Assembly (NCBI RefSeq): GCF_051622035.1
Contig: NC_135356.1
Coordinates: 2,294,001-2,358,000, forward strand
Direction: 5' to 3'
Length of the DNA stretch: 64,000 nucleotides
Origin: Arctopsyche grandis
Taxonomy: Eukaryota > Arthropoda > Insecta > Trichoptera > Hydropsychidae
Shown: in pieces, positions 35,191-48,269 of the stretch
Layout: each line of letters begins with the position of its first letter
Position numbering within the stretch: the first letter of the stretch is position 1
Notes under the pieces: generated by a model
What the model saw: the letters and a program-made list of their open reading frames with translations, nothing else
What the model was told of the DNA's origin: nothing
Databases searched by the model: none
Made by a program: the position numbers and the translations under genes

Positions 35191-36784
35191 GCCAGTCTGT
35201 CAACAGATCGAGCTTTTATTCACGATACACTACGATCGATCGGGTGATCCTAGTTGTGTCCGTCGCTGTTTTTCACGAACTTGTCGAGAGATTTGTTTTG
35301 TGGTGTATCTCTCGTAAGTGCAGTTTGCCTGTCATCATTTGCAAGACGGGGCGATGATGATGACGATGTATGTAATGTCGGGACAGTCGACCTTTTTGGT
35401 TGAATTGGATGTCGCACAGTGTTTTCGACACATGTTTTGTGTATAATCATTATGTGTAGCGATGGAATTTGGTACTTATGTGTAAAAATTTGATCATAGG
35501 TGTCACCTATAATTGAAACATACATATATATATGTATGATTTCTTTAATCAATTTGTTATCTATCCGAACTGTCAAAACTGTAATTGGTGTCATTGCTAG
35601 CAAAACACTTTTGTCTCTTATTCAAACGTATTGTACACCAAATATGCACATACATACAACTGGTATGCAAAATTTATACAAATATGTACCACATATGACT
35701 ATGAAGAGGGTATAATGGATTATTTTCTAGGTGAATTGTATCAAGCATTCATCGATGTTTACGCACGTACGTTTCGACTTTCTAAATTATATTACGTGTG
35801 CCATCTGTAAGGTTTTTCATATGCAAAAAGAAAGTACTTGGACATTTTCGCGTGGGAAATCGCCTTCGATTCGATACCAATAAGGCTTTGAGGTTTTCGG
35901 AAGAATCAGCAGTTTTCTATTCAATTCCGCTTTACAGATATTCACTTAGTGATGTGTAATGTGTAATTTCCATGACACACATTTCCTCTATGTGTATACG
36001 TATCTACATACATATGTATGTATAATACTTCAAATGATTGTTATTATTGTAGATGCGTGTGCTAGTGAAATTATTCGAGTCATTCATTTTGATCATTACT
36101 ATGGAGTCGATAATGATTATTGATATGCTTTCGATCGCGTTTGGTTATGAAAATATCATTAAGAGTGCCGACGAATATATGAGAAAATTATTAAGGCATT
36201 GAACATTTTTTATGCCTATATATAAGATAGTTTTACTTTCACTGGTATACGTGTCAATATTCATAATACAAAAGTGAGAATCGTTTTCAAATCAAACTAA
36301 TGTATCTACATACATATGTATATTACATAAAGGGATAATAATTTAGGCAGGGCTGTAAAATAAATTACATGAGAAATGTCAAATTGACATCTCTATAATG
36401 CTTGACGGCTCGTGACCTCTATAATAAAAAAACAATTTTCTGTGTTTTTTGTATTATTCTATATTCTATATTATTATAGAAACAATATAGTGGGAAAATG
36501 CAAGAATAAGAAATTCGAAAATTGCTGAATTACATAAAAATTAAACTAAAAATAAATGTTTCTTTATCAAAATTTACTTGCTATACATACATATTATCAT
36601 TGACTTACAATTTATTTAAAGGTGCCATTTATCGGCCCGGCAAATAAAAATAATGCCCCTCTAAAATAGCTCGCATGACAGACTCAGTTTTCGCCTGGCA
36701 AATCAAATCAAACAGTTAATTAATCAATAGAAAAAAATATAGATTTAGACTTAAATTTTTACTCATTGTACATAAATCAAATTC
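35191..36784. other. spacer; one copy of the GAGGTCACGAGCC motif
   Basis: No classified element. GGCTCGTGACCTCTATAATA at 36407-36426 is the inverse of the motif at 4447-4472. An imperfect palindrome AGAAATGTCAAATTGACATC lies at about 36371-36391. The 117-codon minus ORF (35250-35603) looks accidental. Confidence 0.4.
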
Positions 36785-36885
36785 AAATATTTGTGACACA
36801 GCGGGTAGGATGATTTTTGCCAATTGGATGGAGGAATCGTTTCAACAATGAAATCAGATAATTTGGCAAACTATAAGTGTTACGG
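36785..36885 (-). mobile_element. tRNA-SINE body fragment (copy 3)
   Basis: TTTGTGACACAGCGGGTAGG, AATCGTTTCAACAATGAAAT and GATAATTTGGCAAAC match the SINE body (minus orientation). The tRNA-like head is missing. Confidence 0.6.
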
Positions 36886-37118
36886 GACGAGTAGGAGACA
36901 GTTTTTTATAAGATCATTATCTTCTTTAATAGTAGTAAGTATACACGAGATTAATGTACAAGTTTGTATTACACGTTACTAGTTAGGCAGTTTAATCACA
37001 AGTGCCTTGTAAGACTGTTTGATCGCAAGTTACTAGTTAGGCTAATCGCAAGTGATCTTCCATATGTTTAACATCAGTATACATATATTCAATAAGGGTA
37101 ACAATTTGAACCAATCAT

Positions 37119-37530
37119 AACTCGTGAGAAAAATGTAGAAAATCAGTAAAGTTAATTAAAAACGATATTTTTAGTGTTTACATATTACATCGTAGATACG
37201 CACAATTTTTTTGTGCAGCTTAGAGGGTATAAGAGAGGAAGGATAATAATATTTTGAGAAAAACACAATTTGTCACGCAGATTTTAAGGATAGCGTGAGT
37301 CGTGGGAATAATGCAGAAAAGCAATAAAGTTAATTAAAAACGATATTTTTAGTGTTTACATATGTGTCCCTTGAATGTATCGAGAAATGGTTGAGTAGAT
37401 GCACACAATTTGTCACGCAGATTTGAGAGGGTTTTGATTTTTGTGAGAAACACAATTTGTCACGCAGATAGCATTGAGTCGTGAGAAAAATGCAACTAAA
37501 ACAATAAAGATTTTGGAAGTCTCATAAATA
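37119..37530 (+). repeat. local tandem repeat, unit about 185 bp, about 2.2 copies
   Basis: GTTAATTAAAAACGATATTT plus TTAGTGTTTACATAT occurs twice about 180 bp apart. AACACAATTTGTCACGCAGA occurs once per unit and again within the second. A third unit starts TGAGTCGTGAGAAAAATGCA. Confidence 0.8.
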
Positions 37531-37594
37531 ACATTAAACAACAAGCGGGAATAAAGAGTAATATAAGTACATACATAGGTTGTAAGATATTCAT

Positions 37595-37735
37595 TACATA
37601 ACATGATAAACGATCGACTTGAAGCGACAAATATCCAAATCTGACCGGCAGTATTAAATCTTAGCACGGGATCAAACCCAGTAACCTCTTGGTGCTAAAC
37701 ATAAACGAAACCACCGAGCCATACTGCTGGCTATG
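37595..37735 (-). mobile_element. tRNA-derived SINE, copy 4
   Basis: Minus strand: GCCAGCAGTATGGCTCGGTG (A box), GGGTTTGATCCCG (B box), CAGTATTA...ATTTGGATATTTGTC and TCGATCGTTT. Head and proximal body only. Confidence 0.78.
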
Positions 37736-37799
37736 TGAATATATGTATGTAATTTTTTTTTGTTTTTATTCTAATGGTGCACCTTTGTATGTATGTAGT

Positions 37800-38185
37800 A
37801 CATAATGAAATCGAGCGACGGCCGAACAGGAATCGCTGGTTTTCCCTTTTTCTTTGTGAAACACGTTCCGAGTGAGTTTTCTTTCACACATGACTTCTTC
37901 GGCGAATTTTCTAATTGTTTCGCAACCGCGGTTATTGCGCCATCGGATTTGCGTTTCGCGATAAGTGCGAGCGAGCGAGCGCTCGTTCGTGACCGAAGAA
38001 ACCGACGCGCGCGAAAAAAGACTCGACTCGACTCGTCCGAAAAATACCGCGCAATTCGAAACCATCCGCCGAAACGAAACCGAAAACGGACAAAAAGCTT
38101 CCGATCCGCGACACAAGAAAGTGCCATTGTCCGAAGATGTTGTGCAACGTCCCTTTTCGCCGAATGCGATGACTAATTAATCAAC
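37800..38185. promoter_or_regulatory. CpG-rich island, possible internal promoter or enhancer
   Basis: A 380-bp block, far richer in CG dinucleotides than any other non-exonic, non-Helitron part (AGTGCGAGCGAGCGAGCGCT, GACGCGCGCGAAAAAAG, CGACTCGACTCGTCCG). No repeat copy in the window. Long ORFs open in several frames on both strands reflect composition, and none resembles a protein. Such islands in giant insect introns are often alternative promoters/5' UTR exons or enhancers; that role is inference. Confidence 0.35.
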
Positions 38186-38702
38186 GTTTACCACGGGTGC
38201 TGTTTTGCACGGAAACAATTATATTGCACATCGCATCGGAAAAATGTTTTGTAACCACTCAGTGCTTAGTAGTATATAGTACATAGACCAACTGGTAACG
38301 TGGTTACCAACGAATACATTTCCTTGACCACACAATGGGGCTACAAACTTTCGCGTCGGTAAAATTGTATTTACGAATATTATTATTAAGCTTCCCCGAC
38401 AAGCATAGGGCTATCAGGAGTCCCGATTAATCGGGATTGTCACCAATTTTTTAGTCTCGTGTCCCGTTGTCCCGAACAAAACCCTCGGGACGCCCAAATG
38501 TCTACTTTTGAAATTCCTACAGAAGTTTTTAACTCAGAATTAACATAAACTATAAACAAAAAGTCGATGTCTGATCCAGACAGTCTGGTAAACACTGCAG
38601 CAATATTCAACAATGAACTATTTTTCTCTGTCTTATATTTTCTGGGGAACTACATATATATATGTAGAAGGGAGACAAAAAATATGTATCAGGCATAAAT
38701 TA
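38186..38702. other. Helitron H3 scrap and CCCGGGAC-type repeat
   Basis: 38280-38400 matches an internal part of H3 in reverse (ACTGGTAACGTGGTTACCAA, TTTACGAATATTATTATTAA). 38400-38505 (GGGCTATCAGGAGTCCCGAT...CTCGGGACGCCC) resembles 59180-59285. Confidence 0.5.
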
Positions 38703-38716
38703 ATTTATCTTGAATT

Positions 38717-38916
38717 TTAAGGATTGTAAATAGGTTTTTGAGCTCTTTTTCCTATTATGCTGTAGATTAACATTAGAATAATATAATACTATGATTACTA
38801 ACCAAATTAAATTGTAAAATAGAAAATGATCAGTAGATCAGTAGCTATTAAAATAGATATAAGATGTATTGTGAACATAATTTCGTGATAATAAAAAGCA
38901 ATTAAAAATCAAAAAA
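38717..38916 (+). mobile_element. Jockey-like LINE 3' fragment (copy 6) with 14-bp duplication
   Basis: A 200-bp 5'-truncated insert between AATTTATCTTGAAT repeats (38703-38716 and 38917-38930). Same 3' tail, AATAAAAAGCAATTAAAAAT, as the other copies. Confidence 0.88.
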
Positions 38917-39246
38917 AATTTATCTTGAATCGATAATCACACGCAGACGCGGAATAGACACTGTCAGAACAGAAAGACTAAAAGATTTCTGTGATTTTGC
39001 TAATATGCAATATAAAAATCTACTCTCACATTAAAAATCTAGGTGTATTAAATATGAATTTTATTTGCACCTTTGATATGATTTTGATTTTTATGTTTAA
39101 GTGTTTTTTATGGTCTACTCTGGTAGCTACTGATCCAGTGACTTTTAATCTATTTTACACATTATTTTTCATATTAGCAATTATAGTGCTGTCTTTATAA
39201 TATTTTGTGAATTATGTTGTGCTATCTATGTATGTACATACATATA

Positions 39247-39660
39247 TGCCAGCAGTATGTGCGTATATGTTTAGCACCAAGTGATCAGTGGGTTCGATCC
39301 GCCATACTGCTGATTAGATTTGGGGGTATTTATGACTCCAAATCGATCGTTTCTTATCAGAGTTTGTCAATTTGATCTGATCATTGGTGAAACGGTTCGA
39401 AATTGGCAAAAAGTCATCTTTCCTGTAACTTTTTACATATAATTTGTAAAAAATATGTACGAAATCTAAATCCATAGATGTCTCAATGGGTTAATTATGT
39501 AATTAATTGTTATTCCGTATTCTTCAGCTTCTGGAAATACAGTGTTTTTATGTAATAATAAAATGCTGCATTGTTTGTAATTAATTATCCAGGAATGCGC
39601 ATTGGGGTCTTCCTGTCAAGCCTTCCTGGTATATATCTATGTAAAAATAAAAAAATAAAA
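39247..39660 (+). mobile_element. tRNA-derived SINE, copy 5, with 3' hairpin tail
   Basis: GTGGGTTCGATCCGCC B box, ATTTATGACTCCAAATCGAT, TTTCTTATCAGAGTTTGTCA, then AAATGCTGCATTGTTTGTAA. It ends with the hairpin CCAGGAATG...AAGCCTTCCTGG (39589-39629) and a tail of A/T units (AAAAATAAAAAAATAAAAA). Near-complete. Confidence 0.82.
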
Positions 39661-40913
<1,253 letters not shown>

Positions 40914-41189
40914 CAGCGCAAAGCGAAGCTTATCAGTTGCATCACATGCAAATAACGATATATTTTAAAAGACTAGAAAAGGAATTTAAAATAACAGTTT
41001 TCGTATTACTTTCTACAACTCCTCTTCATCAATATGCAGCAAAAAAAAAGCGATTTCGTCAATAGATAACATTATGAGGGGAATCATTGTAAATTTGGAG
41101 TAAAAATGAACATTTTTTTTATACCTGGAGTAGATTTCATAAATTAAAAAATCGATAAAAACGGATTTTTTTTTCTTTTTCAAGCTTTT

Positions 41190-41935
41190 CAACATATCAA
41201 CGGGACTTCAAATAATAGTAGGGAATACAAACAAAAATGTTTTTTTATTTTAATATTTAATGGGACCCCCTTTGTTTTTAATAAATAGTTTTATTCGTTT
41301 AAGTAGTGATTCATATTATTTTTTTAATAATTCATCACTAATTTCATTTTAGCATACATCATAAATAATGTATTTTAATTATTTTATGGATTTTGGTTTC
41401 TTATCTCTAACTTTTTTGCCTATTTTGCTTCACATATTTTCGATTATATTTAGATCCGTGCTGTTTCCTGGCCATTCAATGGAGTTTATACCTAAACTAT
41501 CTTTATCTTGATCGATATTTAAAAAAAAAACAAATGGTGATATACCAATGCATTAAAAATAGTTAAAATTAATTGTGAAAACAATTTGAATACTCTCAAA
41601 TTTTGAACGATGCGCCGGTGCTGAATCATCGTGAAAGACAAGATCCTTAACCATTTCCGATAAGCCTTCTAATGTAAGAATAACGCTTTTGTCGATGATT
41701 TTTTTATACTCCTGTGAGTTGACTATCCCATCTAGTTTAATGATTGACCCAACACCATACCGTGTGATGGGCGATGGCCCCCAATACCATACCATGGCGA
41801 ATGTTAAAGAGTCAGCGCTTAGCACGATTCTTTATAGCGTTCGTCTGATTTTCGTCGTACTAGCGCCATCCCATCTGATCCAATCATTGCCATAAAATCG
41901 GCTATATTTCAAATATAAATTCACAGTACTGTTTG
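41190..41935 (-). pseudogene. Tc1-like transposase remnant
   Basis: Minus-strand remnant of a Tc1/mariner-superfamily DDE transposase. In order: RRKSDERYKES, LTFAMVWYWG (family: VMVWG), DGIVNSQEYKKII, VFHDDSAPAHRSK (family QDNAPxH, second catalytic Asp) and, after a frameshift, EWPGNSTDLNIIENM with the final catalytic Glu. A stop codon replaces the usual Trp after NIIENM. The frame is broken at least twice and the N-terminal DNA-binding half is not recognisable. No terminal inverted repeats were found. It cannot encode an active enzyme. Confidence 0.8.
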
Positions 41936-41974
41936 TCGAAGTTTTGCGTATTTTTCCTTTTATTAAATACTATG

Positions 41975-42122
41975 TAGTGTTACGGCCGTCGATTTCAACG
42001 GATGGTTTCGGAAAAGGATTGATACTTGAATGAGAATAAGTCATATGTTATATAATATGTATATAAATATAATGTAAGGTAATTTATAGGCGCACGTATT
42101 CATAGAAAAAGTTGAGTGCTAA
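41975..42122 (-). mobile_element. Helitron family H2, terminal fragment
   Basis: GTCGATTTCAACGGATGGTT, GGATTGATACTTGAATGAGA and GTAAGGTAATTTATAGGCGC match 9860-9965. Ends against a LINE tail at about 42123. Confidence 0.7.
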
Positions 42123-42124
42123 AT

Positions 42125-42720
42125 AAATAAACAAATCGCTTGCTGTAGTTATTTATTGAAAAAATCAACAGGCAACACATGTAGAAATTCTTAAAAATAA
42201 AGAATAAATATAACAAAATAACATCTGCGCCCAATTATAGATTTTTACAAAATACATAATATTAATACACATAGACAAATAAATGAAAAAGAAAATAATG
42301 AAAACTAAATATGACTAAATAGAACAATGCATAATTAAACATTAAGTATAATATAATATAATTGGATAAAGAATATATAATAGAAATAGAAATGGATCAA
42401 TCAATCAAGACTCTCCTGATGGCAGTTCTGAATCGATGTAAGGAAATACCGAATAGATCAACGTCATTCGGCTCCCCGTTAAGCGTACGATAAACACACT
42501 GTAGATAGGAATATTTTAGGGAATTGGTTTTGAAAGGATCAAGTGAAAAGAGTGCAACGTGTCTGGAATACCTAACTGGGATCCTGAAACCAAACTTACT
42601 CAGTAAATCGGAATAAACAAGGAAACCATTTAGGAGCTTAAAAAGGAATGTAGCGTCAGTGAGTCGTCGCCCCACAAAAAGATTGTTTAAGGATATGATT
42701 TTTAAAATATCGGGCGTGTT
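42125..42720 (-). mobile_element. LINE fragment with reverse-transcriptase C-terminus
   Basis: Minus-strand peptide (42397-42675): RRLTDATFLFKLLNGF, SDLLSKFGFRIPVRYSR, FKTNSLKYSYLQ, typical of the C-terminal end of Jockey/Kiri-type LINE proteins. Followed by an AT-rich 3' UTR and ATTTTTTCAATAAATAACTA tail. It is a different family from the GAGCTCTTTTTCC LINE. 5'-truncated. Confidence 0.72.
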
Positions 42721-43742
42721 AATATAAGCAAATTGTGCTTACCAATTTACCTATAGTATCTTCTCATGTGCCTACTAGCTAACAGATTGTAACATGAAAT
42801 TGGAGTGTCATGGGAGCGTGTACGAGTACCGCAATCTGATCGATTTACTCTCGATTAGTTGGCAATTTTTCCTCTTTTCGTATTTTGCAAATTGAGATGG
42901 TGCAGCATCAGTCTGATTGCTTTACAGGCAATTGGCCATCTCAGACACCGGTTACCATCAGTCGGGGTGACGAGTCGTCAAGTTCGCTGTCCTGTCGCGA
43001 TGACTCTCGACTCGCTCTGGTTGCTTTAAGGCTCAAAGGCAACTGCAACTGCACATGTCGCTGCAATTTCAAACTGCACATTTGCAACGTACAACTTATC
43101 GAATAAATAAATAAAACCGACGAGAAGAAGAAGAACGAGAAAAAAAAATGTATGCACGGTTGCGAAACGCGTCACGTTGTGAACCACTTTCACGCGACGC
43201 GAAATCTCAGCAATAGATAATTGTTAAATTAAAAATGCACACAAATGTATACATATTTATCTAAGTATCTATCTTGTATGTATATGAAAACATTTATCTG
43301 CTATGTAAATGGACAATTTTAACTTAGGAACGGCGAATTTATTATGTGCACTATATCGGGTTTGGTGCAAACGATCGACAAGCGCCAGACAGACTGAACC
43401 ACAGATTAACTGGATGGCTGCTCTAAACGCAATTCTCGACTTCACGAATGATAGATTGCACATCAGACGATGAGTAACCTTTCGATGTGCACAGGTGCAA
43501 TTATTAAAATTGAGTTGGATCTTTCTGGCGAGTTTAATAAGGCAAAATTCGGAACTAAAGTATACAGGGTAGGTATGTCGGGACTTCGGGTAGATTTCGC
43601 TTAGTGTTAGTGCGAGCAGTGCGCACGCATAAGGTACACGTGTCGTTAATCTGTGGTACAAATGTGTGCAACGCACACAGGCGGCTGAAATATAAAGGCG
43701 GCTGAAAGAAGTGAGTGTGGAAAAAATTATCTTTATATTATA
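42721..43742. other. unique-looking, GC-richer spacer
   Basis: 42890-43150 has clustered GCAACTGCAACTGCACATG/GCAATTTCAAACTGCAC-like motifs and no repeat match, so it may be regulatory. A 135-codon minus ORF (43269-43676) is the longest unexplained ORF besides the LINE, but it is not supported by any domain. Confidence 0.35.
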
Positions 43743-44127
43743 CTAGCTATATTACCCGGCTTCGCTCGGTATTTATAATATAAACCGTTTAAACACGACT
43801 AATCTAATAGTAAATTTTATTAAATTTATTGGAATAGTTTTATTTTATATAAATTTATTTGAATACTCATTTGTTTTTTTTATTAAAATGACTGTCACGA
43901 ACAAACAAAAATATAAGTCTCTTATAAAAAATTATATGTAAATTATATACGTCTGCGCCCCCTAGAGCTTCGCCCTCGGTGCCTACGCCCCCGGGAACTT
44001 TGAATCCTTTGAATCGGAAAAAAGTGAATTATTTGTTCGATGACGTCACGGATTTCTACGACCCAACGAACGAAGGATACATAAATACATACATACATAC
44101 ATATAAACAAAGTATCTTTCTAAATTA
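43743..44127 (-). mobile_element. Helitron family H1, nearly complete copy
   Basis: The minus strand ends CCGGGTAATATAGCTAG, then T. The centre keeps the CGCCCCCTAGAGCTTCGCCC block equivalent to that at 14.0-14.1 kb and GATGACGTCACGGATTTCTA. The TC end is cut off by a LINE tail at about 44128. Confidence 0.78.
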
Positions 44128-44225
44128 TTTTTATTTATTTATTTTATTTTATTTATTGAAAAATCAACAGACAGGATGTACAAAGATATGTATAAAAAAA
44201 CAAATAGTAAGTAAATTATATATGT
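44128..44225 (-). mobile_element. LINE 3' tail of the 42-kb family
   Basis: TATTTATTGAAAAATCAACAG...CAGGATGTACAAAG resembles 42150-42185 (TATTTATTGAAAAAATCAAC). Only tail and 3' UTR; it appears to have inserted into the H1 Helitron. Confidence 0.55.
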
Positions 44226-44249
44226 AACATCCGAGTCCAATAAAAGAAA

Positions 44250-44615
44250 TTATATATATTATATATAAAAGTGAATGTCTATTTGTCTGTCTGTCTCGTA
44301 TAGTCTCCAAAACCACTCAACCGATTACGATAGAACTTTCAGGGTTTGTTGTATGCGTGTCCGGGAAGCTTACTGTGAAAAAAAACGGGAAAAAACCTCC
44401 TAATAATAATATTCGTAATTATGATTTTACCTACGCGAAAGTTTGAAGCGCCATTTTGTAGTCAAGGAAATGTGTTTGTTGGTAACCGCGTTACCAGTTG
44501 ATTTATGATGACACGGCGTTGAGGAGACGTTAGTAGAGCTCCAACCATCACTTGAAACGGGAACGGGAATTGCATGCCCTATTCTGGCATTGCAACGCAT
44601 GCCGGGCTTAGCTAG
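44250..44615 (+). mobile_element. Helitron family H3, nearly complete copy
   Basis: AAAGTGAATGTCTATTTGTC, CCACTCAACCGATTACGATA, GTGTCCGGGAAGCTTACTGT and GGTAACCGCGTTACCAGTTG, then the 3' end GCATGCCGGGCTTAGCTAG followed by T. The 5' TC is unclear within the TATA-rich start. Confidence 0.75.
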
Positions 44616-47261
44616 TATTCCATAAAAAATAGGAAATAAGACATTGTACTTTTTAAAATGCATTTAGGTTCTATACTTGTGGATTGCTGTTGCAAGTTGC
44701 AACTTGTAACGCACCCGAAATTCAGGGAAATAATAGGATAGCAGGTATAGCTTCGGTCCACATAGAGTCTTTTATGTTCTACTAGTGTTGTGCCCGATGA
44801 AATATCATCGCATGGCTTATGGCATATTAAGCTATTAATTAAACAAAAAATTAAAATAAACGTGTCGGTCCCGTGTTTGATCCGCACGCAGTCGTTTTTT
44901 TTTCAAATACTTTTAATATACATATATCTTTAAATATATTTAATTTAATATTCATATTTAATTGTTTAATATGAAAAAAATGGTAAAAACTACCTAACAT
45001 ATAAACAATGTAAAACACAAATAGAAAAATAAATTAATTAAATAATTTGCATAGAGGAAACATCAGTAGCAAACAGTATATATAGAATTTATTATGTTCG
45101 TTATTATGTTCGTATTGTGTATATTCGTACGTTTTGTTGGCAGTGTTTTTTCATTTGTCGAATCGAAAGGACTATTATGTATAATACGGCGAGCGTTATC
45201 TCATACAGACACACAGAATACCGCTATTATATATGTATATATATGATTACTTAGAGACTGCCAGATATAATTAATTAATATAATTCTTCAAGGATGTTGA
45301 GTATTGGTTAGTCATCGAAAGTACAATTTGGGGTAAAAATACTAAATTTTCATGACTGAACTTGAAAACGTTCAGTCTCTCTTGTCGTCTAGTCCTTTTC
45401 GGAACTAAACGTTTTGGTTTTCTTATTAATATTTTCACCAATATGTCTCACACACAATATTTTTTTTTACCTTTATTTACTGGCAAGCATTTTTTTTTTA
45501 ATAATATGATTTATACACTGGCGGCTGAACTCCTAGGCGTGGCCCTGTTTTCACGATTTTAATGTTCTCCGAAAAACTATTGAAATATCATTGTTTTACA
45601 TTGTTGAATATATATTCTTTGATTTACCGTTAGTAAAATTGTATTTAGTCGCGTCAAAAGTCCGTCACACTTGATCAAACTTGTGACTCGTGATATGCAA
45701 CAAAATACATTTGTACTGTGACTTCCACATTGACAGGTCAATTGTGGTCTAATCGAAAGCTTTATTGATTAAATAATACCCAAAAAGGTATGTTCTAATA
45801 TGTTTAACTAAAATTTTACCAAAAATGTAATTGCTTTTGTGGGAATTTTAATTAGAATATTCACCACCGAGTTTGATATTTTTTTTAAAATCGATCGACT
45901 ATAAAATTTCACAAACGTTTTTATAGTCGATCCCCACTAGACTTGGCCACAATTTTTATCGATTATTAAAGTTGAACTATTTAACTATATGAAACGTTAA
46001 AAATTTGCAGCCACAAATGTCCATAAATTCTTGTTTTTTTACGATAAACTTGTATCTTTATTTAGTCAATTGCTACACCCCCTGAATTTTTGAATAAAGG
46101 ATTTATTCATACACTCCTGTATAACTAAAGCTACATAAACAAAATTGAAAAAAAATCAAAAAGGCAATTCAGATCTTTGATTTCTCAGTGATAACAACTA
46201 GTCTGTCAACAGTTAAGGTTTTCGTTCACAATTCCGAATGTATAGGATCAATCGAGTCATCCTACATAGTTGTGGTTATTAGATTCTAAAGAACATTACC
46301 GTTTTAACCCTGAGTTCTCATTCTCAATTAATCATATTTAATACTCTTTAATTTAATCACATTTAGTCTTTAATTTATATTTAACACTCACATGTAGTGT
46401 TAGTTCTTAAATGAAAATAATTAAACTTTTTTTGAACCGGTGTGCTTACAAGTATAATATTTTAAATAAATCCATTCAAAAGATTGATTGATGGATTCTA
46501 ATTCAATTATTTGAACCGGTAAACAAAATTAGCAACCTCATGCCAAGGCACATATGTATGTACATTTTTTCAACCTTTACCGCTCGTACATATGTCTATG
46601 TATGTCTTTAATTTTATAATATATATTCACCGTGGATTAAAATGGGTGTTTTATATTTAAAGCTTGCATAATTTGATGTAATGAAACGATTATTACGTAA
46701 ATTGATGCTCTAAATCTAAAATGCGATATTCACTAATGTATTAAAAAAATTGGCAGGCTTTAACTTTAAGACTTGCAACACATTTGCCATGTATACATAT
46801 GTACCATATATGATCATATAGTTTATTTATGATGCTGTGTTGAACTTGAAGACAAATTAAAATGACTGAGTTTCATAATGAAACTGAATTTTTCACATTT
46901 TCGATTAAGTATTAGAGTGCATACTGCGTACACATACATATTTGCGAAAAAATTACACGTTTTCCAAATACATAAGTAAGTGCAAGTTTCTTAGTGAAAT
47001 TCTATTTGCTTTAAGAATTTATGTGTAGAAATTTATAAATCATATCTCAAACATTGGAGGACGCATTTTTAAGTTTTTCGAATGCAACAAATGACACGAC
47101 AATGGAAAATAGTTTTCTATTATAGAGTTCACAAGCCATAAAAACCTAACAGGTATACCCCAATGTGTCTTCCTGACCAATTAAAAACATCGATAAAAAA
47201 TTTATAGAGTAATTTTACAGAACATAATAAAGACATACATATATGGATAAATTTGCAACAT
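44616..47261. other. AT-rich spacer with one Helitron terminus
   Basis: ACTAGTGTTGTGCCCGATGA at 44780-44799 is an H2-type terminus in reverse, with no body recognised after it. A TCGATCGACTATAAAATTTC / TTTTTATAGTCGATC inverted pair lies at about 45890-45931. TCTATTATAGAGTTCACAAG at 47117-47136 is a diverged member of the GAGGTCACGAGCC motif. No gene recognised. Confidence 0.4.
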
Positions 47262-47480
47262 TTTATAAATCGGTAAAATCGAATTTTTCAAACAAATAGG
47301 ACAAGGTTGCTAATTTGTTGGAACCATTTCAATGAAATCAGATAAATTGGAAAATTCCGATTGGAGATGATCGATCTTGAAGTCTCAAATCTAGGGTCTG
47401 GCCAGCAGTAGTCAGGGATTGAACCCGTGAGCTCACACTAGAAAGCATTACACGCTAACCATTGATCTATGCTGCTGGTT
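47262..47480 (-). mobile_element. tRNA-derived SINE, copy 6
   Basis: Minus strand: AGCAGCATAGATCAATGGTT (A box), CACGGGTTCAATCCCTG (B box), CTAGATTTGAGACTTCAAGA and AATTTATCTGATTTCATTGA. Confidence 0.8.
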
Positions 47481-47540
47481 ATGACCACTCTGATGTGAGT
47501 TTTTAATAATATTATGCAGATAAATACTTGATAGTGATAT

Positions 47541-47741
47541 TTTTTTTATATTCTAAATGCTTTTTATTATTACTAAATTATGTTCACAATACATCTTATA
47601 TCGATTTTAATAGCTACTGATCTACTGATCATTTTCTATTTTACAATTTTAATTTAATTTTGTTAGTAATCATAGTATTATATAATTCTAATGCTAATGT
47701 ACAGCATAATAGGAAAAAGAGCTCAAAAACCAATAAATCAC
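47541..47741 (-). mobile_element. Jockey-like LINE 3' fragment (copy 7)
   Basis: 200-bp 3' fragment flanked by AGTGATAT at 47533-47540 and 47742-47749, a likely target duplication. Confidence 0.8.
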
Positions 47742-47749
47742 AGTGATAT

Positions 47750-48269
47750 AGAAATAACCTTCTATTTGCAGATTGATAGGATTCACGCTCTATCGGAATT
47801 ATACTATAAACATACTCCAAAGTAATGTTTAATGAATTGATGAGATTTTAGACAAATTTTTGATCTTCAAGAGCGTTCTTGAATAGTGAGTAGTTTCTGA
47901 AACTTCTGAAACGTCTGGTCATTCGAATGCCTTACGAACACACTAGTTCAGTCGTTCAAAATGGACCAATAGTTGATTTCAAACACTATTCGAGTTGGAT
48001 GTGTTTGTGTTGTTTGTTAATTTAGCTAGTCAGAAGTGCTCGGTTAATGGTGTAGTTACGAAGTCGTGGTTATGTGGGGCGAAGACAGCTCAGTTCGCGG
48101 TTCAGCAGCCATGAGGTTAAATGCGATCTTCTCCAAGCGGAATAAATTATTATAGTGGAACGACTGACACTGGTTTATATGATTATAGTTACATATGTGA
48201 GTCCGTAATGTAATATGGCGAAATTTCTCAAAGCAGGAAATCTAATAAAGCGTAAACATGGTATTAAAC
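47750..48269. other. spacer, nothing recognised
   Basis: No repeat family or coding feature identified. Confidence 0.3.

Noticed and set aside
35250..35603. 117-codon minus ORF
   Set aside because: No recognisable motif; overlapped by plus-strand ORFs of similar quality.
37771..38176. Overlapping 116-123-codon ORFs on both strands
   Set aside because: Openness reflects the CpG-rich composition; peptides are Arg/Ser-rich with no family.
43269..43676. 135-codon minus ORF
   Set aside because: No domain, signal peptide or splice context; length is possible by chance in a GC-richer patch.
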